Shown in pieces: positions 17,123-26,964 of a DNA stretch of 64,000 nucleotides (position 1 is its first letter; each line of letters begins with the position of its first letter). The stretch is taken from assembly GCA_028281575.1 (NCBI GenBank), contig JANQJP010000090.1:150679-214678 (forward strand). The letters are read 5' to 3'. A program made the position numbers and the translations under genes. The notes below the pieces were generated by a model that saw only the letters and a list, made by a program, of their open reading frames with translations, was not told the DNA's origin and made no database searches. Source of the stretch: Cellvibrionaceae bacterium. Lineage in GTDB: Bacteria; Pseudomonadota; Gammaproteobacteria; Pseudomonadales; Cellvibrionaceae.

Positions 17123-17865
17123 TGGTGTACCTCTTCATTATCAGCGCGATTCGTCAGCACTGTATGGCTGTTGTATTCGGTGCGAATTAAAAAGTTTCGC
17201 GAAGCGTAAATAAAAAAACCGCCGCCGACAGTGACTACGCTGTCTTCGCGATCTTCAGTTTGCACAAGCCCTGAATTTGGAGACGTTTGCATTATCCCAG
17301 AGCCGAGAGTGAAAAAGGGTGAAATCCACCATTCTGGCCACGGCGTGTGCACAGCATTCGCGCTATAAAGTTTAATTGTAGAAAACTCACCAAAGGCCTG
17401 GGTAAACTCGAGTTCAGCTGAGATATTGGGTGTCAGGTGATACGCGAGATACGTTGTTTGGGCTTCTGCACCCGAGAAATCGCCGGCGGAAACACCCAAT
17501 TCCCAGTCGCGATCCTTGTAAGCTTGGCGACCGGGTCGTGAAAAATCGGCATATGAACCATCTTCAGCACGCGTATCAGTAAGTGCATCGCGTTTCACCC
17601 AACCGATAAGGCCGTTGTCAGTTTCAACTTTGTACCAGTCTGTTTGGCGTTTAAACACCCGCAGTGCTTCGCCTCGCTCCACCACATGAAAAACCGGGTA
17701 GCCGCGCCCGGGGCCGGTGTGCATTTCTATATAGGGTTGAGTGACGTCGACGGTAACGCCCTCCTTTGCTGCGAAGGGGTTCCATGCATGGGCGGGCGTA
17801 TTAACGACACAAAAAAACAGTGTTGCCAAGTTCAGCAATAATTTGTGGTTCAACGGCCAATTCAA
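17092..17865 (-). CDS. SH3-domain outer-membrane beta-barrel protein
   Basis: 257 residues. After the signal (to about residue 27, ending HAWA) comes a bacterial SH3-like domain at about 36-95: YIEMHTGPGRGYPVFHVVERGE...WYKVETDNGLIGWVKRDAL. A small beta-barrel follows (about 118-257), ending in FSVFF. The barrel part is similar in style to the next gene, which suggests a duplication with an added SH3 module. Bacterial SH3 domains often bind peptidoglycan or peptides. The gene lies 38 nt after the HzsA-like gene. Confidence 0.82.
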   Translation of the reverse strand: MNWPLNHKLLLNLATLFFCVVNTPAHAWNPFAAKEGVTVDVTQPYIEMHTGPGRGYPVFHVVERGEALRVFKRQTDWYKVETDNGLIGWVKRDALTDTRAEDGSYADFSRPGRQAYKDRDWELGVSAGDFSGAEAQTTYLAYHLTPNISAELEFTQAFGEFSTIKLYSANAVHTPWPEWWISPFFTLGSGIMQTSPNSGLVQTEDREDSVVTVGGGFFIYASRNFLIRTEYNSHTVLTNRADNEEVHQWKAGFSVFF

Positions 17866-17903
17866 GTGTATATCTCGATTAATTCCGGTTAACAGGACCT
17901 AGT

Positions 17904-20750
17904 TTAATCATCCAGCGGTGCATCAAATGGATTGTTATAGTATTGGGCGCCTATATCGAGCCATTCAGATAATAATTTTAGCTCGGCTGGATTGAGATAG
18001 TCGTCGTGCGAAGCTCCCGGAGCAAAAATATTAAAAAAGGTTTGATTGTTCCGCGCGCCGGCAGAATTGAGATAGGCGTCGCGAGGTGCAACTGTAACAA
18101 GAATCGGTATTGGATTGCCATCTTCGAGTATGAGGTTGCCCTCATCGTCGCGCAAAAATATTACGTTGCCATCTGCGTCACGCGCAGGTTCTGTTTCGTC
18201 GACAAGCACGCCATCGACAACTTCTTGGGGAATGTCTTGAAAAAATAGCTCTGCGTAAGAGGTAAGAAAGTCATTCTGCGTATCCGATTGTTGATTGGTA
18301 AGCTCGAGCTGGCCCGCGGGCACTTGTGCGTCGCCCATACCATCAACACGGTTGTGACAAGAAGTACATGTTTGATCCTCGATCAGCATGCCACCCCCGT
18401 CAAATTGCTGTCTATCAACTTCCCAAATGGGTTGAATGTGGTCGATGTAATTAATCACTATGCGGCACAGGCTGCTCCAGTTCGCCTGGCAGGCCGCCGA
18501 GACAGGAGGTGTCGCGGATGCGAGGTCGGCATAACTAAGGTCGAAAGCGGCGGCTTTTGCGGTTACCGATTCGTCGGTCCACTCATCTACAAATTCGATG
18601 TTTACGGAAAGCGGGCGCACACCATTCATGCGCGAGTAGTATTCTGCCATTGTCTCGCCATTTTCCGGTGCCGGGTGTGCGGTGTTGAACTCGTCGAGAA
18701 GTACGGTATTTGGGAACGGCGCACCGCCGAGGGCTCCCGCGTAAGAGGAAGGCTCCTCTGCAGCGAGACGGCCATGAGGTAGTTCATTATCGCGTGCATG
18801 GCATCCGCCACATTCGCGTGTCTCACCCGCCTTCACCGTCAGCCAGTTTTGATGGCGGTCGCCAAGATAGCCCGGCACGCGACGGCCGTTCGCATCGAGT
18901 ATGGAAAAGGTAAAAGCGACATCCGCTGGCACTTGGAATTTAGCTGAACCATCTGGTTCTATGGGCACGTAACCGAGGATGTCTTTCATTTGGCCGCCAG
19001 AACGGCCAAAGGCACTGTTGTCAAAATCGTAGACGTCGTCATCTGGCATTGATACGGCTTTTAGCACGCGAATAAAACGTGTCGGGCGCTGTGTCGGCGC
19101 TGTTTGAAGCGGGTCTGACATGGAATCAATACCATTGGCCGTGTTGTCGATGCCATGGAAATCATAAATGCTGCGTATATGCACAACGCCGACATCTGCA
19201 TCGATAAGTGCTTGTTGCGCCTCGCTGACTGGCGGCGGGACAAAAAAGTTCGGTGTGAGGCGCGACTCAAATACAACAACTTCGGTATACATCATGTCTT
19301 CATCAGCAAGCACAACCGGGCTTTGCGTGCCGTTGGCAATGTCGAAGGTCCAGATACCATATGTTGGCGGTGCAGCTGAGATATTGCCCGCAGTGATAAT
19401 ATCGCCGCTGCAAGGGAAGGTACCAATTTCGTCTGCGTCGGGAATGATTGCGGCTTCGCCTTCAGCGAGCACGTTGCCGCTTCGGTTAACCAATTCACCT
19501 CTGTCGTTAACCAGTTCGCCATTGTCGCTGACATAAATACCCAACCGAATACCATTTGCGAGACATGCGCTCCAACTCGCCATCAAGCGGCCGGTGCCAT
19601 CAAACAGAGGGTAGCTTGAGCTAAAGTAACCACTTGGCGACACGCTGTCGTCAGTAAAGACAATACCCGATGATGCGCTCACCTGTGCTGGTCCGGGGAG
19701 GCTGCTGCCGCTGACCGGCTGATTAATTTCACTAAAATTAACCGGGTCGATCAGCACCATGTCCCCGCCCTGGCTTAAAGATTCGCGCAGGCGCAATGAC
19801 GCAAGCAGGCGTCCATCGGGAGTCTGGATCGGGTCTATAAATGCGGCTTCGCTATCGTTTGAGCCGGTATCCTGGCTGTGATAGCCGTAGTAAAGCGCCG
19901 TTTCACTTCCGTCGGGCAGCGTCTTGTAAATGCTGACGCGATTGTGGTTGCCGCCGACATAGTTATCCCAGCGCAGAAACACGATTGAACCATCAGCCAA
20001 TACGGTTGGTGCCAGATCGTGGCTCTGATTATAGGTAATTTGTTCTATATTCGTGCCGTCCTCGTCCATGGTGTGCAGGACAAAGGTTTCCTGATCGTCA
20101 TCACCTTCGGTGAGTGGAGCGAACTGCGGTTTATTTTCGTCGAGCAAAATGGCTTTTGAGCGCGGTTGGCGCGTCGATGAGAAAACAATGCGCCCATCAG
20201 ACAAGTAATGAGGATCGATATCGTGACCAGACTCGGCAACAAGATCAGACACAATAATACGCCTGAGCTCAGACGTTTCCCGATCGTATTCCCAGATGTT
20301 CCAGGTTGGCTGTTCATCTTCGTCCGCGTTCTCAATTTCGGGAGCGCGCATTGAGAAAAGCAGCTTCATACCATCGTAAGATGCAGAAAGATCTTTGACG
20401 TCATAAAGCGGCATTGGTGTGTCGGGGCCGGCATCCGGTTCGATAAAAACACTGTCTGTGAGCACGACTTCTGCAGCGGGTACTGAGGCACGATCTTTAA
20501 AAATGAGTCTTGCCCCCGGTTTGAATGCGGCGGGTTCGAGCACCGCATCGGCAATAATATTGCCGTCTTCGTTGCGTGGAATTGGGCGCTCAATAAAAGC
20601 GATTGGAAAGTCGACAACCACCGGGTCAGGCTCTTGTGAACCTGCAGTACCAGTATTTGTACCACTGCTCGCATCACATCCCAATAATGTGGCGACCGCT
20701 CCACCAGCACAGATGATTTTTACCAGTGAGAATATTTGCATCTTGATCAT
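17904..20750 (-). CDS. HzsA-related di-heme c-type lipoprotein
   Basis: 948 residues from the ATG at 20750; a GTG 21 nt upstream is also in frame. The lipoprotein signal has lipobox TLLGC. Residues about 120-300 look like a TolB-type beta propeller (DGxRIVFSS, DGSIVFLRWD). The C-terminal third holds two c-type heme motifs, CGGCH at about 647 and CTSCH at about 795, separated by a domain resembling that named after the hydrazine synthase alpha subunit. Such HzsA-related proteins occur outside anammox bacteria, where the activity is unknown. It heads a minus-strand run and faces the heme proteins at 21.5-25.3 kb. Confidence 0.75.
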   Translation of the reverse strand: MIKMQIFSLVKIICAGGAVATLLGCDASSGTNTGTAGSQEPDPVVVDFPIAFIERPIPRNEDGNIIADAVLEPAAFKPGARLIFKDRASVPAAEVVLTDSVFIEPDAGPDTPMPLYDVKDLSASYDGMKLLFSMRAPEIENADEDEQPTWNIWEYDRETSELRRIIVSDLVAESGHDIDPHYLSDGRIVFSSTRQPRSKAILLDENKPQFAPLTEGDDDQETFVLHTMDEDGTNIEQITYNQSHDLAPTVLADGSIVFLRWDNYVGGNHNRVSIYKTLPDGSETALYYGYHSQDTGSNDSEAAFIDPIQTPDGRLLASLRLRESLSQGGDMVLIDPVNFSEINQPVSGSSLPGPAQVSASSGIVFTDDSVSPSGYFSSSYPLFDGTGRLMASWSACLANGIRLGIYVSDNGELVNDRGELVNRSGNVLAEGEAAIIPDADEIGTFPCSGDIITAGNISAAPPTYGIWTFDIANGTQSPVVLADEDMMYTEVVVFESRLTPNFFVPPPVSEAQQALIDADVGVVHIRSIYDFHGIDNTANGIDSMSDPLQTAPTQRPTRFIRVLKAVSMPDDDVYDFDNSAFGRSGGQMKDILGYVPIEPDGSAKFQVPADVAFTFSILDANGRRVPGYLGDRHQNWLTVKAGETRECGGCHARDNELPHGRLAAEEPSSYAGALGGAPFPNTVLLDEFNTAHPAPENGETMAEYYSRMNGVRPLSVNIEFVDEWTDESVTAKAAAFDLSYADLASATPPVSAACQANWSSLCRIVINYIDHIQPIWEVDRQQFDGGGMLIEDQTCTSCHNRVDGMGDAQVPAGQLELTNQQSDTQNDFLTSYAELFFQDIPQEVVDGVLVDETEPARDADGNVIFLRDDEGNLILEDGNPIPILVTVAPRDAYLNSAGARNNQTFFNIFAPGASHDDYLNPAELKLLSEWLDIGAQYYNNPFDAPLDD

Positions 20751-21518
20751 TGTTATCACTTTGCGTGACACGCTTTAGTAGTTGCCTGTCATTTTGCGGG
20801 CTTTTTTTAAACTATTCCGTCGATCCAGTCACGAACTTATTTCAAAAAAACAATACGTAAGTCTAAATCTATACTTCAATTACAGCACTAATTATTTGTT
20901 ATCAAAGGTTGTGCCGGATCAGTTCACTTTTTCATCGCCGGTAAAAGTGTGAACTATCTTCAAAAAAACTTTGTGATTTTTAGTGAACACTTTATTTGGT
21001 CTATTTATTGGATTCAGAAATAAAACTCAGCACTCGAGCAGTTTAAGTTTAGTTGGGATCTCAGTGCATGTACGAAGAATTTGCCGCTTATCGGAAAAGC
21101 GGCGTGATTTACGCAAAGCGTGGAACACTTCTCATGCGGTATATAATGTTTTTTTGCATAATTATTGACGTGAGCGGAACAAAAATTTGACAGGTTTCTC
21201 AGTTTAAAAAAAGCGTGTGCAGCTCTTCACGTTTTTTGAGTTGGCGGAACAGAAAGTGCCTAAGCAGTTATTGTTATTTTGGAAAGGCAACATTGATATA
21301 GCTAAATATTAGCTCTTTTTAAATTAACCTGATTGTTTGGTCTTAAACTTTCAAAAAAAAAATTTGCAATGAAATGATCAGTTTTTTTTATCGCGAAGTG
21401 TTATTTGGTTAAAGGTTTTTTTGTTGATCAGATGACAAAAATTGGCGCTGATGGGCAAAAATGAGAAGTCGCTCCATATGAACCGATCTTAACTGGTCCT
21501 TATAAAAAAGGTTTCAAG
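20751..21518. promoter_or_regulatory. 770-nt AT-rich divergent promoter region
   Basis: Non-coding space between the divergent HzsA-like gene and the mono-heme gene. It is markedly AT-rich, with A and T runs (for example 21340-21365 and 21377-21388). I could not single out a convincing -35/-10 pair or a palindromic operator. A 61-codon frame at 20983-21168 has no recognisable features. The length suggests regulation of both directions from this region, which is inference. Confidence 0.4.
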
Positions 21519-22748
21519 ATGAAGATGTTGAAAAAAATGATTCTCACAGGTATTGCCATTTATGTGGGAAGTATGGCGTCGGCGCACGCTGGGTCATTGG
21601 AGCAGGCGAAACGCATCCACGACCGATTGGCCGGCGTGCCACCTGATGAAGAAGTCCTGGTCCTGATGATGCAGGATATTGATGGCGGGAACCCGCTGAC
21701 GGCTGCTGGAAGAGCCATGGAGAATGATGGTTTTTACAATGTCACCATTAAAAACTGGGCGGCGCCTTGGACAAATCGTGATTTCGATGTTTTTGTGCCA
21801 CTAAACGACTATATCGCGACAGTCGTGGGTTTGGTGCGTGATAGTGACCAAATTGATTTTAGAGAAATGCTTTACGGTGATCACCTATATGTCGCCGATC
21901 CCGCACTAGGTTTGGATGCTTATGAAAATGATAATAACGATCATTACGAGCAGTTAGAGGAAGGTGGTTATAGCCTGAAAGACAGCCTCGTATATCGTTC
22001 CCAATCTTCGGTCACGGGCCTGCCTTCAGATGCAACAGCAGGTGTTATCACCAGCCGCGCTGCGGCCAAAGCCTTTTTTATTGCCGGCACTAATCGCGCG
22101 AATTTTCGTTTCACTTTAGTCAATCATCTATGTATGGATTTAGAACAGGTCCACGATGTTAACCGTGTGCCTGATCGTATCCGACAGGATGTGTCGCGCA
22201 GTCCGGGTGGTGATTCGCGGGTGTTTCTAAACACGTGCATCGGTTGCCATTCCGGTATGGACCCTATGGCACAGGCATTTGCCTACTACGACTATATTTT
22301 CGATGAGACGGACGACCCGCTCGGTGAGCGTGGAAGTATTGAATACAACACAGGCCCTGACGATATAACCGGCATTCGGGTCCAACCCAAGTACTTTAAT
22401 AATGATGCGACTTTTCCCGCGGGTTTTCGCACGGCCGATGATAGTTGGGTAAATTATTGGCGCCAAGGACAAAATTCCGTTTTAGGTTGGGATAGCACTC
22501 TGCCTGGCCAAGGTGGCGGTGTAGATGCAACACAGGGCGCTGCAAGTTCCATGTTGCAAGAGTTGGCGCACAGCCAGGCTTTCGCTTCCTGCCAGGTGAA
22601 TAAAGTCTTTAAAACGGTGTGTCTGCGCGAACCGCAGGATCAAGCGGACCTCGATCAAATCAGTGCCATGCTTACCAGTTTCTCCAGCGGCGGTTACAAC
22701 ATCAAAGATGTGTTCGCCGAGTCAGCAGTCTATTGCTCAGGAAATTAA
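21519..22748 (+). CDS. Secreted mono-heme c-type protein, unknown family
   Basis: 409 residues with a signal peptide (MKMLKKMILTGIAIYVGSMASAHA). One heme-attachment motif, CIGCH, is at residues 240-244 (NTCIGCHSGMDPM), with nearby methionines as possible axial ligands. The surrounding HRLAGVPP at the N-terminus, FFIAGTNRANFRFTLVNHLCMDLEQ and a C-terminal CQVNKVFKTVCLR segment (two cysteines, perhaps a disulfide) recall the cytochrome-domain proteins paired with DUF1501-type proteins. I do not assign a family. AAGG lies about 8 nt upstream of the ATG; the next gene begins 2 nt after the stop. Confidence 0.75.
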   Translation: MKMLKKMILTGIAIYVGSMASAHAGSLEQAKRIHDRLAGVPPDEEVLVLMMQDIDGGNPLTAAGRAMENDGFYNVTIKNWAAPWTNRDFDVFVPLNDYIATVVGLVRDSDQIDFREMLYGDHLYVADPALGLDAYENDNNDHYEQLEEGGYSLKDSLVYRSQSSVTGLPSDATAGVITSRAAAKAFFIAGTNRANFRFTLVNHLCMDLEQVHDVNRVPDRIRQDVSRSPGGDSRVFLNTCIGCHSGMDPMAQAFAYYDYIFDETDDPLGERGSIEYNTGPDDITGIRVQPKYFNNDATFPAGFRTADDSWVNYWRQGQNSVLGWDSTLPGQGGGVDATQGAASSMLQELAHSQAFASCQVNKVFKTVCLREPQDQADLDQISAMLTSFSSGGYNIKDVFAESAVYCSGN

Positions 22749-22750
22749 TT

Positions 22751-25258
22751 ATGAACGCGCTTGTGACGATAAAGAAAGTGATTGGCCCGGCGCTTGTCCT
22801 GGCAGTATTGACTGGCTGTAGCGGCGGCAGCGGTGAAGATGTGCAACAAAACCCACCACCGCCCGCGGACGGTGGTGAAACAGGTATTGTCTACAATGGA
22901 CCGTCACCGAGTACAGACGATGTACAGAACTTCAGACTCAACCTTTGGGACAATATTGCGCGCGCAGATCGCTGCGGCGGTTGCCATGTGGTTGGTGGAC
23001 AGCAGCCAACGTTTGCGCGGGCTGACGATATAAACCTGGCGTATTCCGACGCGAACCCATTAGTGGATTTGGCTGCACCTGAGTTATCGCGTTTAGTTAC
23101 CAAGGTTGCAGAGGGTCACAATTGCTGGCGGCCTGAAGCCTCGGTATGTGCAACCACGATGGCTGGATATATTCGTGATTGGGCGACTGCTTCGGGCACC
23201 GAGTCTAATCAAATCATACTTACCGCACCGGTAGAGCGAGAAGTTGGTACGAGCAAGAGTTTCCCTTCAGATGGCGGTAATTTTGCGACAACGGTATATC
23301 CGTTAACCAGCACCTACTGTGCTAACTGTCACTCGGAGGAATCTGCCACGCAACAGCAACCATTTATTGGTAGCTCTGATGTAGATGTTGCTTATCAAGC
23401 CGCCCGCAACAAGATTGATTTAGATGATCCAGGCAATTCCCGCCTGGTTCTGCGCCTGCGGTCGGAATTCCACAATTGCTGGGACAATTGCACCGCTAAC
23501 GCGCAGGCGATGGAAGATGCTATTCAAGCGTTTTCCGACAATATTCCGTTAACGGAAGTTGACCCGAACTTGCGTGTCAGTCGCGCTCTTGGTTTGCCCG
23601 ACGGTATTGTCGCGAGCAGCGGTGGTCGGGTCGAATCCAACGCAATCGCACTTTACGAATTTAAAACGGGTTCGGGTTCGACCGCATTTGATACAAGTGG
23701 TGTCGATCCTGCGCTCGATTTGAATATTACTGGGAATGTGGAATGGGTCGGTTCATGGGGTATTCGAATTAATGATGGCAAGGCGCAGGGCCCCACCAGC
23801 GCAAGTAGCAAGTTACATCAGTTAATCACGAGTACTGGTGAGTTCTCCATCGAAGCCTGGGTTGTTCCCGACAACGTATCTCAAGATGGTCCGGCGCGTA
23901 TTGTTACTTATTCCGGTGGTTCTGATGTAAGAAACTTTACGCTTGGGCAAACGCTCTACGATTACAATTTCCTGGCGCGTAGTTCAGAGTCTGACGCTAA
24001 CGGCATGCCCATGCTGTCCACGCCATCGAACCTCGAAATATTGCAGGCTACTTTGCAGCACGTTGTTGTGAATTACGATCCCATTGATGGGCGTTCTATC
24101 TACGTGAACGGTGAATTGATTGCTGAAAATACCGACCAGCCCGGTAATTTAAATGATTGGGATGAGACCTTTGCGCTGGCCGTCGGTAATGAGGCGGACA
24201 ATCAGCAGTTGTGGATGGGTACTATGCGCTTGCTCGCCATCCACAATCGCGTGTTAAGCGCGGACGAGATAACCACGAATTTTGACGCGGGCGTTGGCGA
24301 GAAGTTTTTCCTGATGTTTGGTGTGTCGCATTACATCGACATGCCGCAGGCGTATATCGTTTTCGAAGTGCAGCAGTTTGATAATTACGCTTACTTATTC
24401 GACAAGCCGTTTTTCATTAGCTTGGATCGGGATGCGCAGGTGCCAGACGGCTTGGTTATCCAGGGCTTACGCATTGGGTTAAACGGGCAGGAAGTCGCGA
24501 TTGGACAAAGCTACGCAAATCTCAATATGCCGATTACCGCCGACATTTACGACGCCAGCGTGGGTGTTCCACTTTCCGATCTCGGTGCAATTATCCCGCT
24601 GGACAGAGGTCCAGACGACGATCAATTCTTCCTGAGTTTTGACCGTATTGGCGGTGTTGAATACGTTCGCCCGCTCGAAGACACGCCGGACGCGCCAGAC
24701 CCCGTGCCCGCGGGTGAGCAGAGTGATATTGGTGTACGTACCTTTGGCGAAGTAAATGCAACCCTGTCGTCGATCACTGGGGTGCCTGAAACCAATCCTA
24801 TCGTTGCTGATATTTATAACAACGTTCGTCAGCAGCTGCCAACGGTTGAAGACATTGATGGCTTCCTGGCGTCGCATCAGAGTGGCGTTATGCAACTAAG
24901 TGTGGCTTATTGCACCGCGCTCACAGATAGCGTGGCGCTGAGGTCCAATTTGTTCCCAGATTTCGATTTCACTGTGAGCTATGCAGAGGCGTTTACAGGA
25001 GGCACTGATCGTCGCGATTTGATTATCCTTCCTTTAATGGATGGTTTACTTGCGAACGACATTACGATCGGCGCATCAGTCGTTTCTCTCGAGACCCAGC
25101 CGCTGCCCGTGGATATGGAATCTGAATTGAGTGCGCTCATAGATCGTATGGTTCCGGCCCCAGAGGTTCCAAACCCTAGTGATCCTTCACATACCGTTGC
25201 CGCCGTCATTGCAACCTGTGCTTCGGCATTGGGTAGTGCAGTGATGTTGGTGCAATAA
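22751..25258 (+). CDS. Di-heme LamG-domain lipoprotein
   Basis: 835 residues from the ATG at 22751, 2 nt after the previous stop; the frame is open further upstream but only inside that gene. The lipobox is VLTGC with Cys23, followed by a Gly/Ser/Pro linker. Heme-binding motifs CGGCH (75-79) and CANCH (190-194) lie in a duplicated c-heme region, each followed by a HNCW segment. A concanavalin-like LamG domain spans about 310-510 (ALYEFKTGSGSTAFDTSG, STGEFSIEAWVVPDN, VNGELIAENT). The C-terminal 300 residues are unassigned. LamG domains bind glycans or proteins; a surface electron-transfer or binding role is inferred. Confidence 0.78.
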   Translation: MNALVTIKKVIGPALVLAVLTGCSGGSGEDVQQNPPPPADGGETGIVYNGPSPSTDDVQNFRLNLWDNIARADRCGGCHVVGGQQPTFARADDINLAYSDANPLVDLAAPELSRLVTKVAEGHNCWRPEASVCATTMAGYIRDWATASGTESNQIILTAPVEREVGTSKSFPSDGGNFATTVYPLTSTYCANCHSEESATQQQPFIGSSDVDVAYQAARNKIDLDDPGNSRLVLRLRSEFHNCWDNCTANAQAMEDAIQAFSDNIPLTEVDPNLRVSRALGLPDGIVASSGGRVESNAIALYEFKTGSGSTAFDTSGVDPALDLNITGNVEWVGSWGIRINDGKAQGPTSASSKLHQLITSTGEFSIEAWVVPDNVSQDGPARIVTYSGGSDVRNFTLGQTLYDYNFLARSSESDANGMPMLSTPSNLEILQATLQHVVVNYDPIDGRSIYVNGELIAENTDQPGNLNDWDETFALAVGNEADNQQLWMGTMRLLAIHNRVLSADEITTNFDAGVGEKFFLMFGVSHYIDMPQAYIVFEVQQFDNYAYLFDKPFFISLDRDAQVPDGLVIQGLRIGLNGQEVAIGQSYANLNMPITADIYDASVGVPLSDLGAIIPLDRGPDDDQFFLSFDRIGGVEYVRPLEDTPDAPDPVPAGEQSDIGVRTFGEVNATLSSITGVPETNPIVADIYNNVRQQLPTVEDIDGFLASHQSGVMQLSVAYCTALTDSVALRSNLFPDFDFTVSYAEAFTGGTDRRDLIILPLMDGLLANDITIGASVVSLETQPLPVDMESELSALIDRMVPAPEVPNPSDPSHTVAAVIATCASALGSAVMLVQ

Positions 25259-25276
25259 ACGATTAGGTAAAACGAC

Positions 25277-26956
25277 ATGGCTAAGAAAAATTATTTTGTT
25301 CCTCCCGACCAGCCGCTGCGCCACCCGGACCACCCGAAACCGCGCACACGCAGGGAGTTTCTCGCTCAAGGTTTTACGGCTGGTATGGGCACAGTGTTTA
25401 CCGGTTCCATGTTCGCGTCGTTGCTGAGTTCCCCCAAGGTTCACGCAGAGCTTTCGCTTGAAATGCAGCAGCGAGTGGTGGAATGTGGCTTGGACGGTGG
25501 CAGTAACCGTAAAATCCCGTTTATTACGATTGACCTCGCCGGCGGCGCGAATATGGCAGGATCCAACGTACTTGTGGGTGGTCCTGATGGTCAGCGGGAT
25601 ACGCTCAGCACCGCGGGTTATAGCAAGCAGGGCTTACCTGGAGATATGTTGCCTGGGGGAGATGAAACACCGCCTGTTGACGCCCCGGTCGATGATGATG
25701 GCAATCCCACTGGCAACGGTGATTTTACCGATAATAGCCTCGGTTTGTTCTTTCACTCTGACAGCGCATTTTTGCGCGGGATTGTTCAAAGCACTTCGAA
25801 TGAGACGCGCAATCGTATAAACGGTGCGGTGATTCCTGCGCGTTCCGAAAATGATACCGGCAACAATCCGCATAACCCGATGTATGCCATCGCACGCATC
25901 GGTCAGTCTAAAGGCAGTCTGCTCAGCCTGATCGGTTCGCGTAACAGCGAGTCCGGAGGCAATTCCATGGCGCCGGCACAATATATACAAGCCGATTTGC
26001 GTCCGACCAAGGTGGATCGTCCGTCTGACGTAACGGGCCTGGTCGACGTTGGTGATTTTGGCACTTTGTCATCAGATGCCGTTGTTGCGGTGATGGAAAG
26101 CGTCGCGCGTATGAGTGATGCCAAGATAGACAATGTCAGCACATTACTTTCAGATGACGCGAGTGTTCGCGAAAAATTGAGCTGTACCTATGTTGAAAAT
26201 GCCAGTTTGGCGCAACAGTTCCCGACGCCATCGATCTTGGATCCGGCGTCCGACCCCGACATTGTGGGCGGTCCTAATAGTATTTTTAGCGCCGCAGAAT
26301 TTATGGGGGAGAACGAATTCCGCAAGACCGCGTCGGTGATGAAACTCGTTATCGACAGTCCCCCCCAAGGTTATCCCTATGCCGGTGCGGGTACGATTGC
26401 GATGGGAGGTTACGATTACCACGGCGGTGGCCGTTCAACCGGAGAAGTTCGCGATTTTCGTGCGGGCCGCTGCATGGGAGCTTGCCTCGAATATGCCGCG
26501 CGAAAGGGGCGCCCTCTTATGTTGTATGTCAGTAGTGATGGCTCTCTGTCGAGTAATGGCGTTACCGAAGACACTGATCTCGGTCGAGGTAAGGGTATGT
26601 GGACGTCTGACAATCAGCAAACGGCTGCGTCGTTTTTCCTTGTCTATAACCCCGGTGGTCAGCCCAATTTATTGGGAGCGACAGATGCTGCACGCAATAG
26701 GCACCAGCAAATTGGCTTTATGCGTGCCAGCGGTGATGTAGAGACCTCTTCAAGCCCGGCCGCGAACAACGTCGATCAACTGGTGCAGATGGTGGTGTTG
26801 AACTATCTTGCGTTGCATGGCGAGGTCGGTGAATTTGCCTCGCGCTTCGACGCCGAAGGTTTGACGCAGGGCCTCGGTGCAGCGGCGCTTGACAACTATG
26901 TCGCATTTGAGCCGATTTTGCCCGGTGGTGTACTTACTAATGAGAGCCCGACTTAG
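25277..26956 (+). CDS. Tat-signal DUF1501-like secreted protein
   Basis: 559 residues with a twin-arginine signal at about 24-55 (RTRREFLAQGF, then a hydrophobic stretch ending VHAE). The mature part begins with IPFITIDLAGGANMAGSN, similar in position and style to the start of DUF1501 proteins (alkaline phosphatase/sulfatase-like fold). It later has GYDYHGGGRSTGE, a histidine-containing segment seen in that group. DUF1501 genes are often adjacent to genes for heme-containing DUF1585/1800-like partners. It is 18 nt downstream of the LamG gene, so the three form one operon. The family call is moderate and no function is known. Confidence 0.65.
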   Translation: MAKKNYFVPPDQPLRHPDHPKPRTRREFLAQGFTAGMGTVFTGSMFASLLSSPKVHAELSLEMQQRVVECGLDGGSNRKIPFITIDLAGGANMAGSNVLVGGPDGQRDTLSTAGYSKQGLPGDMLPGGDETPPVDAPVDDDGNPTGNGDFTDNSLGLFFHSDSAFLRGIVQSTSNETRNRINGAVIPARSENDTGNNPHNPMYAIARIGQSKGSLLSLIGSRNSESGGNSMAPAQYIQADLRPTKVDRPSDVTGLVDVGDFGTLSSDAVVAVMESVARMSDAKIDNVSTLLSDDASVREKLSCTYVENASLAQQFPTPSILDPASDPDIVGGPNSIFSAAEFMGENEFRKTASVMKLVIDSPPQGYPYAGAGTIAMGGYDYHGGGRSTGEVRDFRAGRCMGACLEYAARKGRPLMLYVSSDGSLSSNGVTEDTDLGRGKGMWTSDNQQTAASFFLVYNPGGQPNLLGATDAARNRHQQIGFMRASGDVETSSSPAANNVDQLVQMVVLNYLALHGEVGEFASRFDAEGLTQGLGAAALDNYVAFEPILPGGVLTNESPT

Positions 26957-26964
26957 GTTGGGGC

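Noticed and set aside
17904..20750. True hydrazine synthase (anammox)
   Set aside because: Only the domain similarity is present; the beta and gamma subunits and other anammox genes are absent and the rest of the window is from an ordinary heterotrophic gammaproteobacterium.
20983..21168. 61-codon plus-strand frame in the AT-rich divergent region
   Set aside because: No ribosome-binding site, no domain or signal, composition like the surrounding non-coding DNA.
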